From Chitinophaga rhizosphaerae (GTDB taxonomy: Bacteria; Bacteroidota; Bacteroidia; Chitinophagales; Chitinophagaceae): a stretch of 64,000 nt of DNA. The position numbers and the translations under genes are program-made. The notes under the pieces are model-generated. The model saw nothing but the letters and a program-made list of their open reading frames with translations. It was not told the DNA's origin and ran no database searches. Positions 1 through 9,660 of the stretch are shown in pieces (position 1 is the stretch's first letter; each line of letters starts with the position of its first letter). Location of the stretch: NCBI RefSeq assembly GCF_003958645.1, contig NZ_RXLO01000011.1, forward strand, positions 1-64,000, read 5' to 3'.

Positions 1-2
1 TG

Positions 3-71
3 GTGCAAGAATACCTGGATCACCACAAGGATGACCCAGGTGCTAATGCTGAAAATTTAATGCTGGAGTAG
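3..71 (+). CDS. C-terminal end of an unidentified protein (partial)
   Basis: An open frame enters from the left edge and ends with TAG at 69-71. The visible 22 residues are hydrophilic and end in AENLMLE. A good rho-independent terminator follows 25 bases later, which supports this being the true end of a gene. Too little is present to name the product. It is AT-rich like the next genes and runs in the same direction as the propeller-like gene at 212, so it belongs to the same block. Confidence 0.5.
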   Translation: MQEYLDHHKDDPGANAENLMLE

Positions 72-95
72 GACTTTAGTCCGGCATACCCAAAC

Positions 96-123
96 CTCTG
101 CACTTTCAGTGCAGAGTATTTTA
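96..123 (+). terminator. Rho-independent terminator after the left-edge gene
   Basis: A perfect 8-bp stem (CTCTGCAC / GTGCAGAG, arms 96-103 and 109-116) with a 5-base loop is followed by TATTTTAG. It lies between the partial gene ending at 71 and the gene starting at 212, so those two are probably separate transcription units. Confidence 0.7.
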
Positions 124-211
124 GTTTGACCTGGACTAGCAATTTGTCCCGATGAAAATAATTTGTGTTTCATTTAACGATTTAGATTAATTAATACTAA
201 CAATTACTGAA

Positions 212-1258
212 ATGAAGAAACAATTTATTATCATATTTATTCTGATGATATTGGGAGCCGCTGGTACATTGTTTATTATTCTTCAATCTGCGGATTTACC
301 AAATAAGGAGAATAATGGGTTTGACAGAAGGTTGATTGGGGAGATTGTTAATCCGGAGGTTGAGAAATCGTTAGGAGAACACATAACTACAATCAGTGGG
401 AATACGAATACTAGTCTTTTCCTGTCCGGTAAAAGTCCACAATGGGTCCTTAAATATGACTATAATTTTAATGTTTTAGATACTTTGGTATTCGGCGTGT
501 CGGCTGGCGAGGATTTCGTAAGTCCGAATACATTTGTAGACTCTCCAAATGTTTATATGTATGTGGTGAGCTATGCGTATTTGCTAAAGGGTAATTTTAG
601 TACATCGGTTATGGATTCGGTGAAGCTGGAGTCGGAGTTAATAACAAGAATGGTGCAACTTTCTGAGGATAAGTTGGTTATCAGAAGTATAGATGATAGC
701 CAAACTAAGCAGATATTTCAAGTAATAGATGCCAAATCTGGAAGGTCGATTCATAAAGCCCAAGTTGTCGGTGCTCAACAATATGGAGGGTTTGATTCAG
801 ACGGTATTTTGAAGTTTGATAAATCTACCAATAGATTGTATTTTGTTCAAATGTTTCAAAATTCAATATACTGTTTGGATACTGCATTAAACCTGGTTTA
901 TAAGAATCATACAATAGATACGACTTTAACTAATAAGGTTATTATCGACTTAGTTAATGAAGGTGGCACAACCAAAGTTATGGCCACAAGGCCCAGGTCG
1001 GTTGTTAATAAACATGTTGCAGTTGGTAATAATAATATCTATGTAATATCTGGACTTCGAGCGGATAATGAAAGTTTATCTGAGTTTATTAAATATTTAT
1101 CCATAGATATGTACGAAACGTCTACCGGAAGGTATCTGGGAAGCAAAAGACTAAGGAAGCCCGTGAACAAAAGTGTTACAGATTTTAAAGTGCTTGGCGA
1201 TAGTTGGATCATATTGTTTGACGGTGGATTATGTGCGAGATATGTAATTCAATCATAG
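212..1258 (+). CDS. Membrane-anchored hypothetical protein, propeller-like
   Basis: 348 residues with an uncleaved-looking N-terminal hydrophobic anchor (about residues 4-25). The rest is a soluble, beta-rich domain with repeated short strands and turns (for example LKYDYNFNVLDTL and LYFVQMFQNSIYCLD), like beta-propeller proteins with 'value from source' blades. The predicted location is the periplasmic face of the inner membrane. No catalytic motif is visible. It is convergent with the TlpA gene at 1283-2485. In Pedobacter- and Chitinophaga-type genomes, proteins of this look often sit beside redoxins and SusC/SusD genes, but the function is unknown to me. Codon use is AT-rich compared with genes after 9.8 kb. 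Confidence 0.7.
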   Translation: MKKQFIIIFILMILGAAGTLFIILQSADLPNKENNGFDRRLIGEIVNPEVEKSLGEHITTISGNTNTSLFLSGKSPQWVLKYDYNFNVLDTLVFGVSAGEDFVSPNTFVDSPNVYMYVVSYAYLLKGNFSTSVMDSVKLESELITRMVQLSEDKLVIRSIDDSQTKQIFQVIDAKSGRSIHKAQVVGAQQYGGFDSDGILKFDKSTNRLYFVQMFQNSIYCLDTALNLVYKNHTIDTTLTNKVIIDLVNEGGTTKVMATRPRSVVNKHVAVGNNNIYVISGLRADNESLSEFIKYLSIDMYETSTGRYLGSKRLRKPVNKSVTDFKVLGDSWIILFDGGLCARYVIQS

Positions 1259-1282
1259 TTGTCTCACAGATTATTTAGAAGG

Positions 1283-2485
1283 TTACTGCTTGGATTGCTT
1301 TTTTAAGGCGTTTTCTACCGCAGTAGGAAGATTTTCGCCTTGAATTGGTTTGCCTAGTCTTCCAATCATTGACATGCCCGCATCAAAGGCAAGCAGTTTT
1401 CCGTCTTTATCTAACAGGATGAAACTTGGAATTCCTTCAATACTACACATTTTGCTAAAGGGATTTTCTTTAGACTCGATAAAATGATTCCAACTTGATT
1501 TGTCTTCAACTACCGCTTTTTTCCAGGCTATTTCACTTCTGTCTGAGGAAATGGCCAGAATGTTGAACCCATCTTTCTTAAATTTTGAATAGACTTCTTT
1601 GAGAAGAGGAAGTTGGGCTCTACATGGTTTGCACCAGGATGCCCAACAATCTATAAGTGTTAATTTGTTCCCTTTTATTACTTCATGAATGTTTGTAGCA
1701 TTTCCGGACGAGTCAATTATAGGTATGTTCGGAAATATTTCCCCTAATTCAATTTTTAAGTAGGTTCCCGCATACTTTAGTTCCTTTTTCATTCTTTTTC
1801 CATAATAACTATTTTGGGCTTCTGTGGATAGTGCGTTATACATTGAGTCAAGGAAGGATAAATTCTCTATTCGTAACGTTTTTTCCATGATGTAAGGGGT
1901 AAGAAGGGAATTTGGATGTGCCGAAATCCATTTCTTGATCTCGTTGTCCCTATCCACCATTAATTTTACGGTTAGTGTTTTTATTGAGTCAAGGATTACT
2001 TTATCTGAAACTTTTATAGGTTCATTTGTTAAACTATCGAATTGGATAGTTTGTACAAACTCGTCTACTTTACGGAGATGTTGGTTAAATACTGAAAGAT
2101 GATCCCGCTCTTCCTTCATTACTGAATCATATTCAGTCTGTTCGGGAATTCCTAAAACTGTCACCTCTCTCTTGCCAATTGTTCCTTTTATCTTTAAATG
2201 TTGATTCTTTACGAAAATGGCTAAGGTTCCTTTGTTAAAAACATTGTGATCAAAGTGAATAAAATGAAATTCTCCATTCGATGAGAGTTTTCCTTGAAAA
2301 GTAAACTTTGAGCCATTCGAAGTGGTACGTGCAATTGTATCGCTATTTTGGGTTTTGAGAAATACCTTTGTATTATCAGGGAGGCCCTCAAATTCACATT
2401 CCATGGTGAAGCCATTATCTGATAATTGAGATTTGGCAAAATGTGATACTGAAATAAATAAAAGTAATACGAGTAAGATCTTCAT
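1283..2485 (-). CDS. TlpA-type thiol-disulfide oxidoreductase with DUF4369
   Basis: 400 residues. A cleavable signal peptide (about 1-19) is followed by a DUF4369-like beta domain (about 27-115), a helical linker, and a C-terminal thioredoxin/AhpC-TSA domain (about 245-395). The active-site motif is WCKPC, with cysteines near 285 and 288. The family is exported to the periplasm in Bacteroidota, where it reduces or rearranges disulfides. The substrate is unknown. The upstream gene in the same direction (2491-4056) ends 5 bases before this start, so the two redoxins form one operon, divergent from the SusC gene at 4269. Confidence 0.88.
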   Translation of the reverse strand: MKILLVLLLFISVSHFAKSQLSDNGFTMECEFEGLPDNTKVFLKTQNSDTIARTTSNGSKFTFQGKLSSNGEFHFIHFDHNVFNKGTLAIFVKNQHLKIKGTIGKREVTVLGIPEQTEYDSVMKEERDHLSVFNQHLRKVDEFVQTIQFDSLTNEPIKVSDKVILDSIKTLTVKLMVDRDNEIKKWISAHPNSLLTPYIMEKTLRIENLSFLDSMYNALSTEAQNSYYGKRMKKELKYAGTYLKIELGEIFPNIPIIDSSGNATNIHEVIKGNKLTLIDCWASWCKPCRAQLPLLKEVYSKFKKDGFNILAISSDRSEIAWKKAVVEDKSSWNHFIESKENPFSKMCSIEGIPSFILLDKDGKLLAFDAGMSMIGRLGKPIQGENLPTAVENALKKQSKQ

Positions 2486-2490
2486 GGTTT

Positions 2491-4056
2491 TTATTGTTTT
2501 CTTTTTATATCTGAATAAATTAGAACGAAATCTCCTGTTTTTTCCTCTTCTTTGATGGTTATCCCGAATTTGTCTAACTGTTTGTTTAGATTCTTTAGAT
2601 TTTCTTTATCATTAAGATTCCTGGTTCCCAGTAGGTTTAAATTAACATTTTGATTGTCGCTTATGCCAGTTGAATCAACTATAAATGTTCTTCCCGAAAA
2701 AATGTTTTGAAGTTCAAGATCATTTACTATTCCTCTCCACGGTATGTTAATATAGTTCGTTGTTTTATTTTGGGACCGTGTTGTTGGGATTGTACTATCA
2801 ATATTGCTAGAGAACATACGAGATATTTTTTTAGAGTCAATACAGACTAGCTTATATTGGATGTAAGGCCGTTTCACTAATTTAGCTTTAAGTCCGAAGC
2901 AATTCTCAATGTCTATTTTGAGATTGTTTCGTAGTACTTCTTGAGAATAGTTTTGCACTACGAGTTCATAGCAGTATCGTTTTGAGTTCAGCTCGAGGCG
3001 GCTACTTTCACTTGCCACTTCAGTTGTGGATATTGTGGGGAATTGTTTAGGAGGAAGTAGGTTGTAAGCACTTGTATCGACTATTATTTCACCGAAGCTA
3101 TTTTTAATTGGACGTTCCGTTTTTTCAAATATGGTAGAGTATGCTTCTCTAATGAAAGACTCAAGCATGGTGTTGAAATATCTTATCCCCTTCACATTTT
3201 TTGAGCTATCAACTAATTTGTCTTGAAAGCCAAGTGCTGGAATAATGCTATATCCGGGTTCTTCAAGGAAAAATGCCGAATATTCCTTAAGGCCAGGATA
3301 GGATAATTCATCCAGGTAAACTTTGGTTGTAATCACTTTTTGGGAATCTTGTATCGATAGTTTGGGAGAATAATAGAGGAGGTTTTTAATTAGCCGCCCT
3401 CCTTCAAAGCTAAACAAGGATTTGGTTGGGTCGTTTAGTTCGATCGGGAAATAGAGTTTATCATTCCTTATTTTTAACTGAGGACTTTTGCCGTTGAGAT
3501 AAGTTTCTATATTTTTTTCAGTTGTTTGTGAGTATGCGACAGTGGCCACAATTTTATTCTTTTGATCTATCCAGACATGATATGGTTCCGCACCATGCGG
3601 AAAGAGAGCATCGTAAAAAAGAGAATCCCCAAATATCATTGGGAGTTTTGATTTCTTCAAATTAGTCGACCTGTTGAATAGGTCGCTTAGTTCTCCTCTC
3701 GTATTTTTTGTTATAAGTATAATCTGAATGTCTTTTTGGAATTTGTTTTGCAACTCTTCCATTTTGGGCATGGCCGATATGCAGTAAGAACAGTATTTTG
3801 ACCAAAAGTCAAGTATTATAAGCTTGTTTTTTTTTAAATCGCTCCACTTTAATTGGTTTTGGGGATAGTTTTTAACGTCATTGAAGGTAAAGTCGACTGA
3901 AGGAAGAGTTTCTCCAGTGAATAAGCGACGATACTTAATCTGAATTGCCTCAGATGCAGCAGATGTAACATCATTTAGGTGACTAGATTGCGCAAACGTT
4001 CTATTTAATCCAGGTACGAGTATTGAGAAGAATGCTATCAGTATGTTGACTTTCAT
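2491..4056 (-). CDS. TlpA-like redoxin with C-terminal DUF3738-like domain
   Basis: 521 residues with a signal peptide (about 1-22). The N-terminal thioredoxin-like domain (about 50-195) has the motif DFWSKYCSYC, giving a CxxC pair at 89 and 92. The long C-terminal part ends with a region resembling DUF3738 (about 385-515: DLELQNIFSGRTFIVDSTG, then KQLDKFGITIKEEEK). Such fusions in Bacteroidota are often next to SusC/SusD genes and are thought to act in the periplasm, perhaps preparing a thiol-containing ligand or receptor. That role is inference. It is first in a two-gene operon with 1283-2485 and divergent from SusC with 212 bp between. Confidence 0.82.
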   Translation of the reverse strand: MKVNILIAFFSILVPGLNRTFAQSSHLNDVTSAASEAIQIKYRRLFTGETLPSVDFTFNDVKNYPQNQLKWSDLKKNKLIILDFWSKYCSYCISAMPKMEELQNKFQKDIQIILITKNTRGELSDLFNRSTNLKKSKLPMIFGDSLFYDALFPHGAEPYHVWIDQKNKIVATVAYSQTTEKNIETYLNGKSPQLKIRNDKLYFPIELNDPTKSLFSFEGGRLIKNLLYYSPKLSIQDSQKVITTKVYLDELSYPGLKEYSAFFLEEPGYSIIPALGFQDKLVDSSKNVKGIRYFNTMLESFIREAYSTIFEKTERPIKNSFGEIIVDTSAYNLLPPKQFPTISTTEVASESSRLELNSKRYCYELVVQNYSQEVLRNNLKIDIENCFGLKAKLVKRPYIQYKLVCIDSKKISRMFSSNIDSTIPTTRSQNKTTNYINIPWRGIVNDLELQNIFSGRTFIVDSTGISDNQNVNLNLLGTRNLNDKENLKNLNKQLDKFGITIKEEEKTGDFVLIYSDIKRKQ

Positions 4057-4268
4057 TGAGTTGTGTTTTTAAGTTTGGCGAACTCAGTGTATTAAAGACG
4101 GGAAAACTTAGGAATGGGTTAACGGAATCGAGGGAGATTTATATTCAATTTGTTAACAAATGCCTAACCGGGGACATTCAGTTTTATTAAGAATTTCACA
4201 CATAGACGATATTCTTCATTCCGGCTTAAGATGAAGTGGCATAAATTATTCTATACAACAGGTGAATT

Positions 4269-7200
4269 ATGAAGCAGAATTACATTTTATGCGCATTTAT
4301 TGCAACATTTTTTGTTTGCGTTGCGCTGGAGGCATTTTCCGGACAAAGGAATGAGGATACCCCAGGCATTTCAATTAATGTGCGCGAATTACCGGTATCA
4401 ATGGTGCTAAGGGAAATCGAGGTAAAAACCGGATATACTTTTTACTATTCTCAACGTGTAGTAGCTGACATTGGTAAAGTAACATTACACGTTAAGGATG
4501 AGAAATTACAAAAAGTACTAACGTTGCTTTTTTCTGATAGAGCGATCAGCTGGATCATTCAGGGTAAAAGCATAATATTGAGAAAAGGTACTGCACCAGA
4601 TGCAGAGCAATTAGCAGATTGGAGCAAATTGGATTCTGTTCCCAAAAAGTCAATTATGAGACAGCTTACAGTTGTAGTGAAAGACGCAACAGGAAAGCCG
4701 GTTTCAGAGGTGAGTCTTTTGTTGAATGGTGTTAACGGGATTACAAATGATGATGGAACGTCAGTATTATCAAATGTTGCAGTTCCTGGTATTTTGTATA
4801 TCAGTTGCATTGGTTATCAATCGCAGAAAATAAAAGTAAATGGAAGAATCGCGGATGTATTAGTTGAGTTAAGTGAGCAAGTAACAGAATTAAAGAATGT
4901 GGAGGTCGTATCAACAGGGTATCAGGAATTGGACAAGAATAGAATGACCGGAAGTGTTTATAAATTAGATAATAAGATACTTAACAGGCAGCCTGGCAGT
5001 AACATTATTGATAGGATACTGCGTGTTACTAGTGGTTTGGCTGTAAATAGAACGAATGGCGCTGATGATTTTGTAATTCATGGTATAGCAACATTTAAAA
5101 ATGAAACCAAACCTTTGATTGTGCTTGATAATTTCCCCTATGAAGGTAATATCTCTAACATCAATCCCAATGATGTAGAATCAATTACAGTACTAAAGGA
5201 TGCCGCAGCCGCGGCAATTTGGGGTTCTCTGGCCGGAAATGGAGTTATTGTCATCACAACTAAAAAGGGCAAATATAATCTCCCTCCTCAAATTACTTTT
5301 GTGGCAAATACAACTTTGACGGAAAAGAGTAATTCATTCTATATTCCCAGAATGTCATCAAAGAGCATGATTGATTTTGATGTGTCGCAATTTAAATTGG
5401 GGGTGTATGATCTTTATGACGATTTATTTCCAATGTTCAACTATTTTCCTGTAGCGTCTACAGCTGTTGAGATATTATTGAAATCAAGAAAGGACGGAGC
5501 AGCAGATCCAACGACAGATCCAGCTACATTAGATAAGCTTAGTGCACTTGGGGACGTGGATAATCGACACAATTTGCGAAAGTACTTGCAACGAAAGGCG
5601 CTGCAACAGCAGTATGCATTGAACATATCTGGGGGTAGTGAAAAGGTCAATTACTATGCCTCGGTAGGTTATGATCTAATGAGTGGTGAGAATAGAGGAT
5701 CCAGGAATGATAGGTTATCACTTGATATGAAAAGTGTTTATAAGGTTACTAGTAAAATTGAAGTAGGCGCTGGTATTTTCATTGGTAGGCTGACTTCCGA
5801 TGCCTCAAATATTTCTTATTCTACATATGTGCAGGAGAACTTTTCTCCTTATGATTTGGTGGCGGACGGAGATGGTAAGGCAATGGCTATACCATTGTAC
5901 TACCGGATGGCTTACGTTGATACCGCGAAGTATCCCAGTTTAATGGATTGGCATTACAAGCCATTTCAAGATCTGAATAAAAGTTATAATACTACTACAG
6001 CAAATGATAACAGAATTAACTTCAGTTTAAAGTATAAAGTATTGCGATGGCTTAAAGCTGAACTTCAGTATCAGTCGCAAGCTACCCGTACAACAATAAA
6101 TGATGTAAACGAGTTTGATAGTTGGATTGTGAGGAATGGAGTTAACTCGACTATGAATGTAAACGATAATGGTCAATTGATTTTTCCTTGGCCCAAAGGT
6201 GATTTTGTGAGAAGGAGTTTTCAAGATTTTCGAAATTGGGGAGCGCGCGGTAGCTTGTCAGTGGACAAAAGTTGGAGCAACCACAATATTAAAGCGATAG
6301 GTGGAGTGGAGTATAGGGAGACAAAAACAGAGACGACATCTTTGGATATGTATGGATTTAATAAGAATAGCAATACCTTCCAGCCTGTTAATACTTTGGA
6401 GACCTATCCTGCTCGCCCTAATGGCATTTTTAGTTTGGATCAGCCAAAGATGCCGTTTAATAGTTTGTTTAGATTTGGAAGTATTTTTGGAAATGCTATT
6501 TATTCTTATCAGAATAGATATTTTCTTTCTGCTAGTGGGAGAATTGATCAATCAAATAATTTTGGTGTAAAAGCTAATGTCAGGAAACAACCTTTGTGGA
6601 GTGCTGGTATTGGTTGGAATATTAAGGATGAGCAGTTTTTTGGGGCTGACTGGGTTTCAAATTTGAAACTTCGTGCTTCATATGGATTTACTGGACAGGC
6701 TGTATCGGCAGCAACTCACTATGCCACATTCAACAACCGGACTGATAATTTTGGAATTCCGTTAAGAGGAGGTTTGAAATGGGGACAATTGATAACGCCG
6801 AACAATCCTAATTTGAAATGGGAGCGATTTAAAATTGTTAATGTGGGAGTTGATTTTGGTTTATTTGGGGGCCGTTTATCAGGGAGTGTAGAGCATTATT
6901 CGAAGTATGGATTGGATTTAATGGGAAATATGCCTGTCGATCCGACATCTGGATTTCTCAGTTATTTAGCCAATGGTGCGAAGATTAGGGTTAAGGGATG
7001 GGATGTCGTGTTGAATTCAACAAATGTTGTAGGGAAGAATTTTTCGTGGTCAACTAGTTTTATTTTTAATTATAGTAATAGTAAAGTCAAGTCCTACGAC
7101 GATTTAAGTGTTAGAACAGCTGCAAGCGTCGTTAATGGAAATATCGATGTGATAGGATATCCCAGATATTCATTATTTACTTATCGATCTGCTGGCTTGG

Positions 7201-7799
7201 ATCCAGTAAATGGGGCCCCAAGAGTTTTTGCTAGCGATACAATTACTGGTGTAAATAAGCTTTCAAATTTGAAAGCGGAGGATCTGGTGTATCACGGTAC
7301 CAGGAATCCTAAATTTACTGGCTCTTTAATTAATAATCTGAGCTGGCGAGAGCTAACGCTTTCTTTTTTGATTACATATAAGTTCGGCTATTATTTTTCT
7401 CGTCCATCAATTAATTACTTCAACCTTTTGCTTGGATCGAGGAGCGGTCATGCTGATTATGGGAAAAGATGGAAGCAAAAGGGTGATGAGTTAAATACAG
7501 TTGTTCCTTCGGTTCCGGATTTTTCGGATTATAACAGGGAACTTGCATACCAGTACTCAGATGTGTTAGTTGAAAAGGGCGATCATATACGATTTCATGA
7601 TATACGATTAGGATATAATTTTGGAAAGAGGCTAGTTCGGACTTTAAAAATAGTAAAGGGGGCAGAGGCATTTTTTTATATGTCGAATCTGGGAGTGATC
7701 TGGCGTGCAAATGATGAAGGTATTGACCCGGACGCCATAGCTTATGGTTCAATGCCTGCCCCTAAAAGTTATGCGCTCGGTATATCTGTAAATTTTTAA
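4269..7799 (+). CDS. SusC/RagA-family TonB-dependent outer-membrane receptor with STN domain
   Basis: 1176 residues. After a signal peptide (about 1-25) come an STN domain (about 33-95), a CarboxypepD_reg-like beta-sandwich (about 130-205, ending in CIGYQSQ), the plug domain (about 215-335, with VESITVLKDAAAAAIWG, the usual SusC plug signature) and a long outer-membrane barrel to the C-terminus. It imports an oligomeric nutrient with its SusD partner 13 bases downstream. An STN domain usually means signalling to an anti-sigma/ECF sigma pair, but none is present in this window. Ligand unknown. The neighbouring redoxins hint at a sulphur- or peptide-related cargo (inference). Base composition is AT-rich. 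Confidence 0.95.
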   Translation: MKQNYILCAFIATFFVCVALEAFSGQRNEDTPGISINVRELPVSMVLREIEVKTGYTFYYSQRVVADIGKVTLHVKDEKLQKVLTLLFSDRAISWIIQGKSIILRKGTAPDAEQLADWSKLDSVPKKSIMRQLTVVVKDATGKPVSEVSLLLNGVNGITNDDGTSVLSNVAVPGILYISCIGYQSQKIKVNGRIADVLVELSEQVTELKNVEVVSTGYQELDKNRMTGSVYKLDNKILNRQPGSNIIDRILRVTSGLAVNRTNGADDFVIHGIATFKNETKPLIVLDNFPYEGNISNINPNDVESITVLKDAAAAAIWGSLAGNGVIVITTKKGKYNLPPQITFVANTTLTEKSNSFYIPRMSSKSMIDFDVSQFKLGVYDLYDDLFPMFNYFPVASTAVEILLKSRKDGAADPTTDPATLDKLSALGDVDNRHNLRKYLQRKALQQQYALNISGGSEKVNYYASVGYDLMSGENRGSRNDRLSLDMKSVYKVTSKIEVGAGIFIGRLTSDASNISYSTYVQENFSPYDLVADGDGKAMAIPLYYRMAYVDTAKYPSLMDWHYKPFQDLNKSYNTTTANDNRINFSLKYKVLRWLKAELQYQSQATRTTINDVNEFDSWIVRNGVNSTMNVNDNGQLIFPWPKGDFVRRSFQDFRNWGARGSLSVDKSWSNHNIKAIGGVEYRETKTETTSLDMYGFNKNSNTFQPVNTLETYPARPNGIFSLDQPKMPFNSLFRFGSIFGNAIYSYQNRYFLSASGRIDQSNNFGVKANVRKQPLWSAGIGWNIKDEQFFGADWVSNLKLRASYGFTGQAVSAATHYATFNNRTDNFGIPLRGGLKWGQLITPNNPNLKWERFKIVNVGVDFGLFGGRLSGSVEHYSKYGLDLMGNMPVDPTSGFLSYLANGAKIRVKGWDVVLNSTNVVGKNFSWSTSFIFNYSNSKVKSYDDLSVRTAASVVNGNIDVIGYPRYSLFTYRSAGLDPVNGAPRVFASDTITGVNKLSNLKAEDLVYHGTRNPKFTGSLINNLSWRELTLSFLITYKFGYYFSRPSINYFNLLLGSRSGHADYGKRWKQKGDELNTVVPSVPDFSDYNRELAYQYSDVLVEKGDHIRFHDIRLGYNFGKRLVRTLKIVKGAEAFFYMSNLGVIWRANDEGIDPDAIAYGSMPAPKSYALGISVNF

Positions 7800-7812
7800 A
7801 TGCTTCACGTTC

Positions 7813-9192
7813 ATGAGACTACTTTATAATTCGCTTATTCTATTTATCGTGTTTGCAACGTCTAGTTGTTCACTTGATGATTTGTTTGATGTAAAATCAA
7901 ATCAGAATATTTCCACGCCTACCACGGTCGAGGATCTTCAGGCATTACTTGATAATCCAGAGATTAATACTCAGGGGCCTAGTCTAAGAGAGATTTCGAC
8001 TGATTATCTTTTTATTAAAGATGAAAACTCACGTCAGCTGAATAATGTGGAAAGGCTTGCATACACTTGGACAAAAGATGGCCCCATATTAAATGTTGGA
8101 GAATGGCAGCAGGCCAGCGCCTTGGGTGGATATGGGAAAGTGTATATCGCTAATCTTGCGCTTGAAGTGTTGGAGAAAAATAAGAGGGAGGAAGATCCTG
8201 TCTTTTATGATAATGTAAAAGGGCAAGCTCTCTTTCTTAGAGGCTACACATTTTATGATCTCGCACAGACTTTTGTTCCATTTTATAATGAAGAAACCAA
8301 GTCGTTGAAATTAGGTCTTCCGATTAAACTTGAGTCCGATATTAGTGTAAGAAGTGTTAGGAGCACTGTTCAGGAAACATATGAAAGGATTTTAAGCGAT
8401 TTGCAAGATGCATTGCCACTTCTTCCAGACTTACCTCAGTATAAAACACGCGCTTCCAAGTGGGCAGTATATGCGTTGCTGGCCAGGTGTTATTTAATTA
8501 TCGGAGACTATACAAAGGCGTCAGATAATGCAGATAAAGCAATTCGAATTTCTGGCAAATTGATTAGTTATGGAGACTTAAATTACAGTGATAACTTAAA
8601 TCCTTTTATTGGATTTAATGACGAAATTATATATTACAACAGGGCCTTGTCGTACCCAGGGACGTTATATTCAAGATTAAACATTGATAGTGTCTTTTAT
8701 AAAAGTTACGATGATAGTGATTTAAGAAAGTCAGTTTTTTTTCAAGTTGATGCAACTACGGGAAACATTTTATATAAGGGATGCTATAGTGGAAGAGGAT
8801 TTGAGACGTTCTACTGTGGGCTTGCCACCGATGAGCTTTATTTGATTCGGGCGGAATGTAATGCAAGAAAGGGCAATATTGATGTTGCAATGAAGGATAT
8901 TAACTTTTTATTGAAGAATCGATGGCTCGGTACATTTACAGACATGACAGCAGGTAATACTGAGGAAGCATTGAATATTGTATTACGTGAGAGAAAAAAG
9001 GAATTGGTATTTCGGCTCGTCAGATGGAGCGATTTACGGAGATTAAACAAAGAGCGTGGCTTTGAACAAACGTTTTCGCGGAATGTCAATGGAAACGTAT
9101 TTACTTTGAAACCTAATAGTTATCAGTATACATTTCCGTTTCCGGATGATGTAATACAAATGTCCGGCATGCAACAAAACCCCGGCTGGTAG
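7813..9192 (+). CDS. RagB/SusD-family nutrient-binding outer-membrane lipoprotein
   Basis: 459 residues with a lipoprotein signal (ATSSC, acylated Cys near 19). The TPR-like SusD fold is recognisable from ALFLRGYTFYDLAQTFVPFY near 140-160, ASKWAVYALLARCYLIIGDY near 220 and RERKKELVFRLVRWSDLRRL near 395-415. It caps the SusC barrel encoded immediately upstream and is almost certainly co-transcribed with it. It is the last gene of the AT-rich block, and a GC-rich hairpin with a T-run follows at 9275-9308. Confidence 0.93.
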   Translation: MRLLYNSLILFIVFATSSCSLDDLFDVKSNQNISTPTTVEDLQALLDNPEINTQGPSLREISTDYLFIKDENSRQLNNVERLAYTWTKDGPILNVGEWQQASALGGYGKVYIANLALEVLEKNKREEDPVFYDNVKGQALFLRGYTFYDLAQTFVPFYNEETKSLKLGLPIKLESDISVRSVRSTVQETYERILSDLQDALPLLPDLPQYKTRASKWAVYALLARCYLIIGDYTKASDNADKAIRISGKLISYGDLNYSDNLNPFIGFNDEIIYYNRALSYPGTLYSRLNIDSVFYKSYDDSDLRKSVFFQVDATTGNILYKGCYSGRGFETFYCGLATDELYLIRAECNARKGNIDVAMKDINFLLKNRWLGTFTDMTAGNTEEALNIVLRERKKELVFRLVRWSDLRRLNKERGFEQTFSRNVNGNVFTLKPNSYQYTFPFPDDVIQMSGMQQNPGW

Positions 9193-9246
9193 CCACCCAC
9201 CATCCACCCCCGACCACCCACCCCTAGGGGTTGGTGCCCCAACCCG

Positions 9247-9660
9247 TTTGGTGTCCCAGTTTACATATTCACCAGCCCCCGCCTCTCAGCCGGCGGGGGG
9301 CCTTTTTTAACCCAGTGCCCCGTCCTGAAATAGGTTGCCATGTCACTCCAATGAACCCCATGCCCTAATAGCCAAAATCCCTTACACCCCCCGATTTCGT
9401 AATCCTCCAACCCCCCATCGAGAAATCAGAGCAGGGCATTAACAAATAATAAACATTCACATACTATGAAACACGACAGTTTTGTATATAACATCCACGG
9501 TTGTACGTCCATGCGAAATTTCTATAACCTTTGGTGTCCATAAAACTCAGATTTCCAGACCCCTCGCCCCTCAGCCGGCGGGGGGTACTTTTTTAACCCA
9601 ACCCCCAAATCCCAAGCCCCCAAATTTCGAAATCCTCCAACCCCCATCGAGATTCCCTTA
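9247..9660. repeat. Imperfect direct repeat, two copies 283 bases apart
   Basis: Copy 1 spans about 9247-9424 and copy 2 about 9530-9660. Shared landmarks in the same order are TTTGGTGTCC, the core CTCAGCCGGCGGGGGG, a CTTTTTTAACCCA tail, and AATCCTCCAACCCCC(C)ATCGAGA. The copies differ by substitutions and small indels. The second hairpin also has a T-run (9588-9594), so both copies could terminate transcription. Confidence 0.6.
9275..9308 (+). terminator. Terminator after susD (copy 1 of repeated hairpin)
   Basis: A C-rich arm at 9276-9283 (CCCCCGCC) pairs with GGCGGGGG at 9292-9299 and is followed by CCTTTTTT. It lies 83 bases after the SusD stop, in the right direction. Confidence 0.65.

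Noticed and set aside
159..165. TAATTTG as a promoter -7 element for the gene at 212
   Set aside because: It has one base too few compared with TAnnTTTG and no TTTG at the right distance upstream.
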